Source of the DNA: Apoderus coryli
Lineage: Eukaryota > Arthropoda > Insecta > Coleoptera > Attelabidae
Assembly (NCBI GenBank): GCA_911728435.2
Contig: OU452203.1
Location: forward strand, 17,071,651 to 17,135,650
Reading direction: 5' to 3'
DNA: 64,000 nucleotides
Of this stretch, positions 1 to 12,272 are shown piece after piece (the stretch's first letter is position 1; each line of letters starts with the position of its first letter). The position numbers were made by a program, and so were the translations under genes. Below the pieces are notes generated by a model. That model was not told the origin of the DNA. It searched no databases and worked only from the letters and a program-made list of their open reading frames with translations.

Positions 1-543
1 CTTTGTATATGCGTAATTTTGTAACCTTATTGGAATTAGCGGGTGTTAAATACATTCAGAAAGAATACTAATGTTATAGCTCCATCCGAATGAACCCCAA
101 TATGCTATTCAAATTGTTATGGTTCGTTTCAATGTTTTACGAGCGATTTCAAATAACAAACAAAGAATATGAACTTGAATAATAACAGAATCAAATTATT
201 ATATGAACAAACAAACAACTAAAATAAGCTTTATTAATCTGTATTGAAGTAATGCAAAATAACTTACCATTATAGTGTTGGATTACTTTTTATTTAAAAG
301 AAAATATTTAATTTGTTGACCCTTTTGTCAATAATTTATCGAAACTTAGAAATGAAACACAAAGTTTGTGGGCTAAAAACAACTAATTTAATAATTAAAA
401 CTAATTAAAGAAAATGAATAACAACAAGAAATAAATATGTATAAATTAAAGAAAGAGAATAACAATTAAGCGATAATGAGAATTTAGAAGGAAATCGTAG
501 TTATTACTTGTACTACTTAAAAATAGGAAAATTAATATAATTC

Positions 544-926
544 GAATAATTATATTAATTCCTATACGAGACTTTAATATACTAGTGAAAACGGAATTTA
601 TTTCAATTACTAAAAGAAATAACTTTAAACTTTATATAATAAAAACTGATTAAACAAAAAGGCCTTCAATTAAAGGAATATCAAAACTTACGGAACTTTA
701 TACAATTCACTACTTCAGAATAAAATGAGAAATGAATAATTATATTAATTCCTATACGAGACTTTAATATACTAGTGAAAACGGAATTTATTTCAATTAC
801 TAAAAGAAATAACTTTAAACTTTATATAATAAAAACTGATTAAACAAAAAGGCCTTCAATTAAAGGAATATCAAAACTTACGGAACTTTATACAATTCAC
901 TACTTCAGAATAAAATGAGAAATGAA
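544..926. repeat. 190-bp tandem duplication (two copies)
   Basis: The block starting GAATAATTATATTAATTCC at 544 is repeated from 734 with a period of exactly 190 bp. By eye the two copies match without a mismatch up to 926. The unit is AT-rich intron sequence with no coding content. The identity suggests a recent duplication or an assembly duplication. Confidence 0.95.
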
Positions 927-2539
927 CTTAGTCTTTAAACAAAAAAACTAGAAAATAAATCTTAACTGAAAAATTTACTAAGTTCAAAAACAAATTAAAA
1001 TATTTAATTTAACGTTATACAATTTTGAAAACACTTCTTTATTCGATCAAGACTAGAACCATTCTGCTCTCAAAGTCCTTTTTCCTTTCTAGAATTGCCT
1101 CATAAAAGTTACTTAGTAGGTAATACAGAATGAAAATAAACCAATCAGAAAAAAAGGGATTTTTACAATATATACCCAAATACATTTACAGGGTGAGAAC
1201 ATTACAAAATAAGTTACATTTTTATTTGTATGTCGACTTTAATAAAGATTCTTAGTTTGGAGTTCGCGACTGGACAAAAACCCATAATTTTGATATGGGA
1301 AACCGTGACGCTTTCCAAATAGCTTTTTGTATATAATAAAAAATGTTCGACATTTAATTTGCATGAAGGTATATCGATGGTTTTGAGTGGTTAGATCACC
1401 GGGTATTTCCGACATCTGGTTATCTTTCCCAAGAGTTGGACAAGAAAAATGACAAAATTCATATGTTTTTTGTTTACCTACTTGTAGACGTATTTATTGC
1501 CTTGGAAGAACCTTTTTTCTAATAGAAGATAAGATAAATAGAAAATATACCCTTACATTTTATGACTGAGTTTAGAACATTTGTATACAATTTACCTAAA
1601 TAATATTCCCAAACTAATACAAACCATAAAACTCAGACATAACCACAGGGCCGGACAACAGTAAATTCCATTGCCCGTCCGTTTTATTACAATTTTGCTG
1701 CGTTTGTTGGAGAAACGTAACCTTATTTCCCAGTGTTTTATTATATTATTGTGATTAATTATTTGTTGGGTCTTTATTTATTTATTTTCTAACAGAAGCC
1801 GTATATTATCAAAACGCAAACCAAAACGATGGTGTAGGTTTTAACGAAACTAAAATTTATAATTTTATGAAATTAAAACATTTGGTGATGTCTAACGTTA
1901 TTTTAATACCAAGAATGTCAAGAATGCTGATGATTTTGTACATAATAAAAAAAATAACCAGAAGAAGACAATAACCAATTGCGAATATGAAATAGAAAAG
2001 TTTTTATTTCACAAATCCATCCTAACCCCAAGAATATATTTAGGTGTATTTTATACTAATAATAAATGTTTTTTTTTTTGTAATTTTGTTTTAGTCAATT
2101 ACCTACAGATACCATCAAATGAATTATTACAACTAACTAATTAATACACGTTGAACATGACACACAAGAACACAGTTGCTGCAAACAATTTATCAACTAA
2201 CTACTTAATCTACTCTAATTGAAATCGCACTATTTTCAGGAACAAGACACTATTAATTCTATATGTACACAATATATTTCCTGCTACCTATACTTAAAAT
2301 TTTCTCTATCTTGCTCTATTATATTCTCTCTATATTACTGTAAATACTACTCTAAAAATATAAATTAGAAATCAGAGCGCATCCTGCATACAGACAAACA
2401 TCATCATCAAAATATATATTGCACATCAACAGATTATTACAAAATTTAACAAAAAAAAAAAGAAATTAACAAATTTTTTTGAAGTAAAATTTTGATTATT
2501 TTTTTAATTAAAACGAGTGGGTGTCTTGTCTGTGTGCAG

Positions 2540-2600
2540 GTCGTCGCAGGACAGGGTAGACTCTCACTTCCTCCTTCCCCAGACAAGTGAAAGCACGAAG
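2540..2600 (+). other. Candidate non-coding or alternative exon
   Basis: A GC-richer block follows a pyrimidine-rich tract ending TGTGTGCAG (2539) and precedes a strong donor GTGAGT (2601). Its 61 nt are not a multiple of three. The only fully open frame ends in phase 0, which would read into TAA at the start of the 40073 exon. So it cannot be an in-frame coding exon joined to that one. It could be a 5' UTR exon from an internal promoter, a poison exon, or a chance match. Confidence 0.3.
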
Positions 2601-4379
2601 GTGAGTACTTTTATTTATATTTTTTGTTTATGTAAGTGCAATTTATCTTTGTTGAAATATTCCATATTGGAGATGGGGTATGGGGCATAGGATAATTAAA
2701 AAAAAATCGGATGATTCGTTTTTGGGCAACGAAACCCCTATTGATATCCTGAGACTGTCCCCAAATAACCAGGTTGTAGGACAGAACTGTAGTAAACACT
2801 CAAAATCTCGCGAAGGCTAAGGGAAGCTTTTAATGAAATGGTTATACCGATAGTTCAAAGATTAATGACCTGAATTAGATAAAACTTGCTAACAGTGTGG
2901 TGAGCAAAACGTTAGCTAGTGTAAATTTGACGCGAGGTTTATCCAGATGTATTTTCTCTCTAAGTTCAGTTATATGTGCAAGTTTTCTGTTTAAAATTTC
3001 ATTAGCTTTGTCTTTTATTGGGCTCATTTAAAGGAACATCAAGTCGTGATTATTTATTTTGTAATTCATTATTCATACACATAGGTAACATTTTTGTTTG
3101 CTTCTAAATTATAAATCGATAAAGTTAATAGATATTATACCCTATAATAAGTATTGTAAAATAAAAGCAACGCAAGTTAGCCGGCTTTTGTCATTCATTT
3201 TATTTTACGGAAACAAATATCGAGAAAAGATAGATGATACTTTATATTGACTTTTAATGGTCTTCTTATAGGATATTACTTTGTATTATATACTGGAAAC
3301 GAAAAAAGTTTTTCAAACACAAACAAATAACTCCCAAGGAAAAAGTTTGGAAGAGAAAATGACGATGCATTAAAGGACATTAAAAATCATTTAATGTTCT
3401 TTTTACGTTTCCTTAAAAAAAATAAGAACAGGTAGTAATTAATTTGAATTTACATCGGAGTTATTTTTTTGGTTACTTTGCTTCAGATTGACACGTTAAA
3501 TGATGATAAAAGTCTTGAATAGAACGGTGCTTCGTTATATGGAAAATTATTTTTTACTATGGAATTCAGTTACCAATTATTTCACGTTTTTAATTGTTGA
3601 AAATGCCCACTATTGATCATCAGAACGTAATAACACATTGCCCGAAGGGCTGTTTTATTCTTCTTATTCTTTCTTAGGAACATCAGGTTTCACAAATATA
3701 GTTGGTCCATATTTATGGTTTTTGGTGCCATCGCTGTACCTGACGAATTTTTTAATTTATACTAACTATGATTCGACGTGGTGTAGATATTTCCCTCGCT
3801 GTAGATCCGAGCAAATTCTGCCGTAATATAGCATACTATATTAGTGGCAGAATAGAAGCTCATAAATACAGTGAAAGCCTTTAACTCAGTTTGAAAAAAA
3901 GACTGCCCAAGACTCATACCCCCTTGGATGAGTCAGACATTGGGAAGCAAAAAAAAACCTCGTAATTAATATCAACATTCCATCGATTACAACTTATTCC
4001 TTAATTTAAACAATTTATAAACGTATCGACAATGTTAGGGAAAGCAATTCTTGAGCAAATCGGCAACACTGTTTCTAATAAATATCTGTAACTTTTGTGT
4101 TACACAAAGGGAAGAAAATAACAAAAAAAAATTATCTTAAGAACATGAATGAATGAATTTTAAAAGCTTTTAATTTTTATGACGCAGATAACTTTTCTGC
4201 CCTTTTTTAGACCCTATACGTTCGTATTTATGTTTAGAAACATGTAAACAAATCTATGGGAATATTTCGTGTTATCGTAAATATATATTAGATAAAGAAC
4301 TTGTTAGAAATTGGAAATTCTCAGAAAGAAGTGATCTGCCACCCATGTATTCTAGAATTAAGTAATCTGTCAGCTTGCC

Positions 4380-4869
4380 AGTGGCGGGTTCTATTTTGTT
4401 ACAATTTTGCCTTAATTATAACCTAACTTTTTTTTCTTGTGACTTTTCTTCCATTTGTGTCAAAAATGTGATAAAATAAAGTTTTCTAGATAAAAAAGGC
4501 ATACTTGTTTTTTCTCGAAAAACTTAAAGGCTTTCGAGAAATTCGAGTTTGAAAATTTTCGGACAAAACTGGTCCTTAGTACGCACCATTAACAAAATTT
4601 TGGAAAACTTTTGGTTAGCAAAGTTTATTTTTATTTTATTTTATTAATGCTGTGTACTAAGGACCAGTTTTGTCCAAAAATTTTCAAACTCAAATTTCTC
4701 GAAAATTTTTAAGTTTTTCGCTCATGGTCATTCGTTTTTTTTATTCAATTTCATGTCAGTTTACGACATTTAACGAGGTGAATAAATATGATACATTTGA
4801 TTAATTCAGGTTTTTTTCATGCTTAGACGTCCCCAATTTTGGCCACCTATTTTAGAAACACCTTGTATA
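4380..4869. mobile_element. Foldback/MITE-like element, copy A
   Basis: Internal inverted arms of roughly 75 bp (about 4517-4590 and 4653-4727) share the core GGACCAGTTTTGTCC and flank a loop of about 60 bp. The right end, CACCTATTTTAGAAACACC followed by TTGTATA (to 4869), is the reverse complement of the left end of copy B at 27836. No ORF. The family is unnamed here. It looks like a non-autonomous DNA element. Confidence 0.65.
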
Positions 4870-6019
4870 AAAGGAACTGATTTAGTTGATGCATTCTTAT
4901 TCGCGTTTCCGTTTTGTTCAGGACAGTATGTATGTTAAATTTAAGAATTTTAGACGGAAAAGTCTCGTGCATACAGACAACACAGAAAAAGAGAATGAAC
5001 GAAATAAATAAAATTAAAAAACAAAATAAGAGCGAGCAGAACTTTCACGATATTTATTTCTATACGTAAAAGGTATACACATATACATAAGCTATATCTG
5101 TATATACGGCTTGTTGAACGGATAATTGCTGCTATACGTTTTAATGAAACCCATTAGCCCTCTTAAAAAAAAAAAGGAGAAAATGACAATTAACATTAAT
5201 TTAATTTTAGTGTTTTATACTTGGGTGCAGTGCCAGTGTGGCGAAAAAAATTAGCCCCTTTAAAAATGAAGGATACTGGTATTTATCAAGTAAAAGCCGC
5301 CGGTTTCGCCATTTTGGAGTATGTTGTTGATGTCAAATATTCTGCTTACGTATGTCTTATGTGTATATACTTATACTGTCGTTTCCGTAGGTAGAATTTT
5401 TTCTTGCTTAATTGGCCAAATACCCCAGTATGCGAAGGTCAGATATAAGATTAGCGACTGTTTCAATATTATTGACAGCTGTCCATCGTTTGTCTTTGAC
5501 GTTAGTCTCTTTATTTTATAGCCACACCTCGTGCGTTAAAACATTTTGTGGATATGATCCACATTACAGGCCAATACGTTATGAAATAGATTTATTTGAC
5601 ATATTTTATATAAAAATTCAAATCAAATATAATAAGCAGCAGGCGAGGTGCGAGGTATTGCAAAAAAGTAAAAAAAGGAACTGCCTGTCAATTCCAGATT
5701 TGGTATCGTGTGTACGATATGGGACGTGTGCGCCAGACAAGGAAATAGAAAAAAGTTCTTTCAGAAATTCAACCTTTGCATTGCAACTTTACGAATCATA
5801 TTTAAAATATGTGAACAGCTTTGTAAATTTGCGTTTTTAGAATAGACTATGTCATGCAAAAAATTTGTATGAGAAATTTGATATTCGTTATGTAAATAAA
5901 ATAGGTACACGTCAAAAAATAAAGAAGAATGTGATGTAGGTATTTGAAATATTATATATCGAGTTTCCAAGCGCCCTTCAGCTATTGTAAGTTAAAATAG
6001 TTATTGACTCTCATGGACG

Positions 6020-6384
6020 ATCCACGGCTACTAATCAATTTGACAGGCTTGGCCACGGAATTTTGCTGCGTAAGCTTTCGGAATTTGGTTTATCTGTGAT
6101 CTTTTAACATTTCTCGCTATTTATCTCCATGAACGTAACTTGTGTGGGGGTACCGTGGTTTCAAGTCCGGTATTATCCGTGCAACATCTGTGCCGTGGGG
6201 TTCTGTGTTGGGTCCGCTCTTATTTATGTGTTTTATTAATGACATTGTTAATGGCGTTAAATGTCGCTCCCTACTCTTTGCTAAGGATTTTAAGGTTTAT
6301 TCACTGAGTAACTCAATTTTTGACTGTATCAAGTGTTGTTCTATAACTTTTACTTGTAAAATAAATCCTGTATTCTTTTTATGA
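6020..6384 (+). pseudogene. Non-LTR retrotransposon reverse transcriptase fragment
   Basis: Two pieces of a jockey/CR1-like reverse transcriptase are readable. About 6040-6100 gives FDRLGHGILLRKLSEFGLSV (the loop before the palm). 6160-6310 gives SVPWGSVLGPLLFMCFINDI followed by a CRSLLFAKDFKVYS segment. These match the PQGSVLGPLLF and FADD boxes. The first catalytic Asp of the FADD box is Lys here, and Gln of PQG is Trp, so the copy is dead. Stops and frame changes separate the pieces. No 5' or 3' end was found. Confidence 0.75.
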
Positions 6385-8442
6385 AACATTGTATGTTGGA
6401 GTGAGCTATAAGCAAGACTAATGTTATTATTATATAGATTGGATTAGTCCAAATACACCACCGTATTTAGGTTTTATAATTTTAAGCCATACACTTACAC
6501 TATAGGTAGATCGAGGAGCGATTCTTTGGACACCCGGTATAAAAAGTTTAAATTGTTTCCTGTAAGGAAAATATCATTAATAATTACTATATCCATTAGC
6601 AGAAATATACAACCAACCTGAATAATTGGTGTTAAATGATAACAACGCAGTAATTAACAATAACATGAATTATTTAATTGCTATTTAACTGTATTTTGTA
6701 ATAATTAAACGTTTCTGTTTTCATTTCTTCTTTATCTGTTAGGTAAACACGAAGAATTACTAGTAAGCAATAGATAATTTTATTGTGATTCTCATGTATA
6801 GTCGTTACGAGGTATATGCCATAAATATCCAACTTGCGGTCAGAACTTTGCAGCAAAACGCTTGAGCCACCACCGGTGTAATGTATGAAAGAAACAAATG
6901 CCTCCACGAAAACTTGCCGACTGCGCTAGGGTTGTAGACTGATTCATAACGTCGTCACAGGCAGGTGGCGCGCGTGGAGGAGGGTGTACTTGTAGCCCAT
7001 GCCAACCACATAATTTACTAGGAATTTTACGTCGATTTAGAATTACAAAAGATGTACTTGCTCAAACCTTCGTACCCCTTTCCATTTTATTATGGATAAA
7101 AAACGAAATTTCAAATCAAAAACCAAAAGAAAACTAGTAGGTACTATAGAAAATATGTGTGGATTAAGAATTACATACTCAATCGGCAATTTGATACACG
7201 GAAATCTTAATAAACAACGCAGTCAACGCATGCACGCTAAAAAGAGTTTGGTTAATTTAACAAAAATATTGTTAATCCAACAAAACCATTTGTTTCTATA
7301 TCCACGATTAAATATCTGTTTGCACTAACAAAATCATTTAGTTAGATGCCAACTAAGTCCCAATTACCGTAAATAAAGCTAGGGTTGAGAGAAATAAATA
7401 TTTGGTAAATTCAACAAAATATTTTTTGAAGGCAACTTACATCTGCATTAACTTGTTTAATAAGCTACTTAATATAACAAAAATATTTTGTTAAATCAAA
7501 GTAACCAATATTTCTCTTAATTAATATATTCTGTTACGATAAACACTATACGTTGATTTGAAAATCCGTTTTTTTTTTATTCTAATACACTTTATATTTA
7601 ATCAAAATAAGTATTTTTATTATATTTGATTCTAGATTTACTTACTTGAATTTACATACTTTATCACCCTAACAAAATAATCACTTTTTTTTTCTATTTA
7701 GAGTTTGAAATAAGAATCAAATATTTATTAGACAAAAACATTTATTTGTACTTTGGCTTTATTCTCTAACAATAAAATTAAAAGTAAAAAAAAATTTAAG
7801 ACATTGTAGAGTTTAGAAAAACTAACGAAATAGACATTTAGCTTAATCAAATGTGCATAAAATGAGAGCAAACTTAAAATCAGAAGAAAATTAGATATAA
7901 TAATAATTATCATTCTATAAACTAAACATAAGTAGTATATTAAAAAATTCAAAATTAATACACAAATTTCATAAGTAGAAACAAAGACTAAATATTTGTT
8001 AAATAGAATTATTGACCTAACTAAATGTGGGTAAAGAAAATTACTAAATTATTTACCTGAATTATAACTGTAAGGTACTTAATTATTATTTTAGTATATT
8101 AAAAACACCCCACAACCAATCCATAAATTTCGCACGACTCTCTTGTTGAAAACTTCGAGTGCTTATTTTTGCTACTTTTCACTCTTCTCAAACTCTAAAT
8201 CAATCTATAACAAAAATGCTCAATGTAGGGAAATAGTAAAAACATATTAACTGTTTGCAAAAAAATACATGGAGCACACATATTAGAATTTTAAAAGTCT
8301 TCATGAAAGAAACTGGTATATTTTTTTAAAAGCGTTATCGATTTTATCACAATTGGGAGAATTAGGTAGGTATACCTACTAATGTTTACCAAACTAGTTT
8401 TCAGTGGCTAGCGGTACATCAAAATTTGTTCTACTACCTACC

Positions 8443-8530
8443 TAATTACCTATATAATAATAAATATATTATATTTTATTTTATTATTTATTATTATTAT
8501 AATATTTATTGTTGTTACTACATATTACCT
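8443..8530. repeat. Imperfect AT-rich ATT/TTA low-complexity tract
   Basis: A run of imperfect TAATAA, TATTATA and TTATTATT units with local palindromic character. No gene content. Confidence 0.7.
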
Positions 8531-8592
8531 ATAATAATTAATAACATAAACGAAATGGTACTTACCAACTCAACAATATTCATAGATATCAC

Positions 8593-8632
8593 CAAAGATT
8601 AATGTACATTAATTAATGTACATTAATCTTTG
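8593..8632. repeat. Perfect 40-bp palindrome
   Basis: The 20-base half CAAAGATTAATGTACATTAA is followed directly by its exact reverse complement. GATATCA also flanks the palindrome on the right, with GATATCACC on the left. No loop bases. It lies in AT-rich intron. Confidence 0.9.
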
Positions 8633-10174
8633 ATATCACTAACTGACACAACAAACAAACACCCATCAGTTCTTGGTAATTTATAATTATAATAGTAACT
8701 AAAACCACAGTTTTTACCGCTAAAACTAACTAACTAAAATAAAATGCAAGGACAGAAGCAAATGCAACAAAAAGCGTCCAAACATCACTGCCATAGAATA
8801 ATGTTTATATTGGGAATCCCCGCTTTCAAGGTTGCTGTCGGCTTTTGGGACAATCAAAAATCAAAGCTACTTAGAACCAAAACACAGCCAGCAGACGTTG
8901 TTGCCAGAGATTCCAGCAATTACCATTCATAGGAAATAAATAATGTTGAAGTTTTAGGGAAATTAAAGTACCTAATCTAAAATATCAATAATATCTAAAT
9001 ATCTCAGATCGTACATTTACATTTTGACAATAAATTTAAGTACAAGGAGATGTCTATTATAAGTATAGGAAGATATCGACAAACCAAACCTAACGAATTA
9101 AGTAATATTAATATAATATTTATTAGCAAATGATTGTGTAAAGATTTATATTTTATTATATGCATTTATGCGTAGCAGTAAAATACACAGGAATATACCT
9201 AGGTGTCTATCATATTGCTATTTTGCAGATTAGGTAGCTAGACCCTATAGGAAGTGACAACACTGAGCGTAATTACCTTGCAGGTACGACAAAATATTTA
9301 TTGGCCGGAAAAATCTGATTTCTTGACAAGTTTATAATTTTACAAATATATATTTTGTCAAATAAACAAAAATGATATTATTCAGATGATTAGTTTCTGT
9401 TAATTTTAACCCAGATCTTTGTTTAATTTAACTAAATATCTCTTGTTTATTTCAATTCATTAAAATGACTAATGTAAGTACATATATCTTATTTATAACA
9501 GAAAAATTACTTGAATATGCAAAATAAAGGAGAAAATATTTTGCTTCAAATAAAAAAGCCTGTTTATTACTTTAAAGTCCATATTGCTATTACAAGTATA
9601 TATAGTGTTACCTTAAACAAAATTTTGGAAATAAATATATTCTGTAAATTTAACCAAACAGTTTTTAGTGTGTGACTACAAGTTTTATATCCAACAGATT
9701 TGTACATCAGGAGGTCAGAATGTTGTAATCAGTTTTTTAGTTTATTGGGAGGGTCGGCTTCTTTATCTCTAAATTAACATCTCACGACAAAAAATGACTA
9801 TTAAAAACTTCAATTGATTGCAAATCTGCATTTTTCTTATCTGAAAAATTATGAACATTAATGTTATTTTAAATAAAGAACTATTTCGTTATAATTAAAC
9901 CCGTTCTTCAGAAATTCTATAATTTTTTACCTATGCGACAGACCTATTTGAATAAATATAAATGAAGCAAAAAAAAAATCGTAATAAAAGTTTTTTATTC
10001 ATAAATACACACATTGAAACTTATATAGCAAAATGCAAAACATAAAATCTAAAACATAAAAATTTTACACTGACAAAATATTATTTGCGACTATAAAAAA
10101 AATTAATAATATACAATTAATAAATCAACAAATACCATTGATACATTCAGATAATAGCAACTTGCACAACATAT

Positions 10175-10740
10175 AATCCATAAATTAAAAAACTATTCTT
10201 TGCAGTTATAAAAACAATTTATAATTAAATGTTTTTCAAAATTTCCCAAAAGAAAATTGTGTCTTCTATCTGTAAACATATGTTTCAAAATGGAAAAACT
10301 TCGCTCAACATCTATAGAAGTTATCGGACAGTATTCTAGTGTAATTTATACAAATCCAGTTCTCTTTCGAAATTAGTGAAATTGCCTATAAAAACTTACC
10401 TGTGTTATTTTCAATTACTGACATACATTTTTTTAGAACCTCAGCCCAAACAGTACCTGTAACTTTTTTTGCAATCTACCTCAATTTGATTTATTAAAGC
10501 CACTGAATCTGTCAAAGAAACAGAGGTAACCTACAATGTCGTGAGTGCTATGGGTACAAAAGAATAATTTGTTTTTATAAATATTATATTTTCTTTTACT
10601 GTTGGTTTAGAAAAAAGAGTTTTTGTATTTATTAGAGCGGCAGAAGACGGGTCGTTTAGATCTTCGATAACTTTTTTACCTAATTTAGTTATTATTTGGC
10701 AATAAAATGCAATAAATGCTCTATTATTGGAAAAAATTCA
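10175..10740 (-). pseudogene. hAT transposase C-terminal fossil
   Basis: On the minus strand, 10345-10195 reads LEYCPITSIDVERSFSILKH followed by RRHNFLLGNFEKHL. This is the hAT dimerisation signature (P.TS..VERSFS.LK....RR..L...N) at the extreme C-terminus of the transposase. Further upstream on that strand (to about 10740) an interrupted frame reads KVIEDLNDPSSAALINTKTL and later VALINQIEVDCKK, consistent with the preceding part of the same protein. Stops interrupt the frame. No terminal repeats or 8-bp duplication were identified. Confidence 0.65.
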
Positions 10741-11941
10741 TGTTTTGTACAAAACAGACAAAAAATGCAAAAAAATGCATTGTGTATTTTCTCCGCTCTT
10801 TTAATTATAAGCATTATGCGATAGAAGCCTGATTTCCATGACTAGATCACGTATTTCTATATTAAAATATTCTATACAAGTTTAGTTGCCTGTGGAAGTT
10901 TTCTGTCTGAAAACTTTAGTATGTAGTTTACTTATATTATCGAATAATTACGTATTTGAAATAAATGTTCAACACTAAATTTTAATATGTGTATATTGAT
11001 TAAATAACTTTTAGAACTCAATAATCATAAACTTAATAATAATCTTACAAACGAAAAACTGTTCTTGTCGTCATGTCTAACTTCTTAAAAACCTCTTTCT
11101 GGAGAAGTGTACTTCCCCTAACTTAACACAAGTCCATAAAATAGATTGACACTATTGACAGGACAAAATAACAAAATACCGCGAAATTTGAATTTATGCG
11201 CTGATATAATATATCAGCGCCTACAAGTATCCTTATAATATGTGGTTTAAAGAAGTAATAAACTAAAATATTTAAATTATAGCATATACTAATTGCAAAA
11301 TAGGTATAAATATTAACAAGAACTAGTTTTAAAAACCAAAATAACCCAAACGAAAATCAACGAATACGTTTTATTATTCCTGCCTCGATATTGAGACTGG
11401 ACTAGTATTATTGTCTGATACTCTCACAAATTGGCTATTGTTAAAATATAGAAATCATTTCCATAACTACATAAAACATGGACGTTCAGCCCCGAGAAAA
11501 GAACAGACATGACAAAAGGCAGGGTTGATATACACGGATTATGGTATTCTTAACGTGCTGGGGTATGAATATCATTTAGAGTAGTTAAACATAACTTCCA
11601 CTAAAAGATTTTTATACCCGCAATGTAAAATTTAGTTAAAATGTAAATTTTAAAAATTTTGATAGTAGTAACTACACTCAACTGAGTAGTATATGCGGAA
11701 TATTAATTGGGGGTGTTTCTCTTGTACACCAAATGGTTAAATATTGTGTTTTTCACCAATTTTAAAGCATGAATAATATTTGATACTATTCTATCATTTT
11801 TTTAAGGTCTGAAAACGTAAAAGGTCGATTTTTGTTATAAATCAAACAGTTCTTCTTTAATACGGTTCGAAATTATCATTAAAAAACCTCGATCAGACGT
11901 TCTTTTCATACAACGTATCTCGAAAGTAATGGGCTAATCTG

Positions 11942-11962
11942 AATTTTTTTTTTTTTTTTTTT
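11942..11962. repeat. Poly-T tract of about 20 bases
   Basis: Homopolymer T run inside intron sequence. It could be the A tail of a minus-strand retroposed copy, but no body was recognised. Confidence 0.6.
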
Positions 11963-12080
11963 ATTATCTTAACGAACGGATTCTATTAAAGTTTCCCTAT
12001 TGAAAACTGAACCATTTTATTGATACCTCTATACTAATGTTATCATATTTAGTTTTCTTTTCTTGAGCCTTATTTCTTCA

Positions 12081-12272
12081 ATATTTAGATTTGAAACTTC
12101 TTGGGATGAGGCTCACAAATTACACAACAGGTTAAATAACGACTTGTTATTTATTGTCAAAACATTTTTAAACGTTGTTTTTTAAAAAATGTTTTGACAA
12201 TAAATAACATGTCGTTATTTAACCTGTTGTGTAATTTGTGAGTCTCATCCCAAGAAGAATCAAATCTAAATG
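12081..12272. repeat. Long near-perfect inverted repeat (about 90-bp arms)
   Basis: Left arm 12081-12171 and right arm about 12183-12272 are reverse complements with only a few mismatches (for example the shared core ACAGGTTAAATAACGAC). They are separated by about a dozen bases. The transcript would fold into a long hairpin. A small minus-strand ORF over it (12157-12354) looks like a by-product. Confidence 0.85.

Noticed and set aside
3890..3955. Small hairpin (GACTCAT...ATGAGTC) that might be a non-coding RNA
   Set aside because: Only a 7-bp inner stem with a weak outer stem and no promoter elements; such stems are frequent by chance.
5321..5970. Overlapping ORFs up to 142 codons
   Set aside because: No domain, competing frames on both strands and low-complexity content. 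Treated as chance ORFs.
7090..8110. Repeated AACAAAATATTTTGTT-like words suggesting a satellite
   Set aside because: The words recur without regular spacing or alignable units. AT bias explains them.
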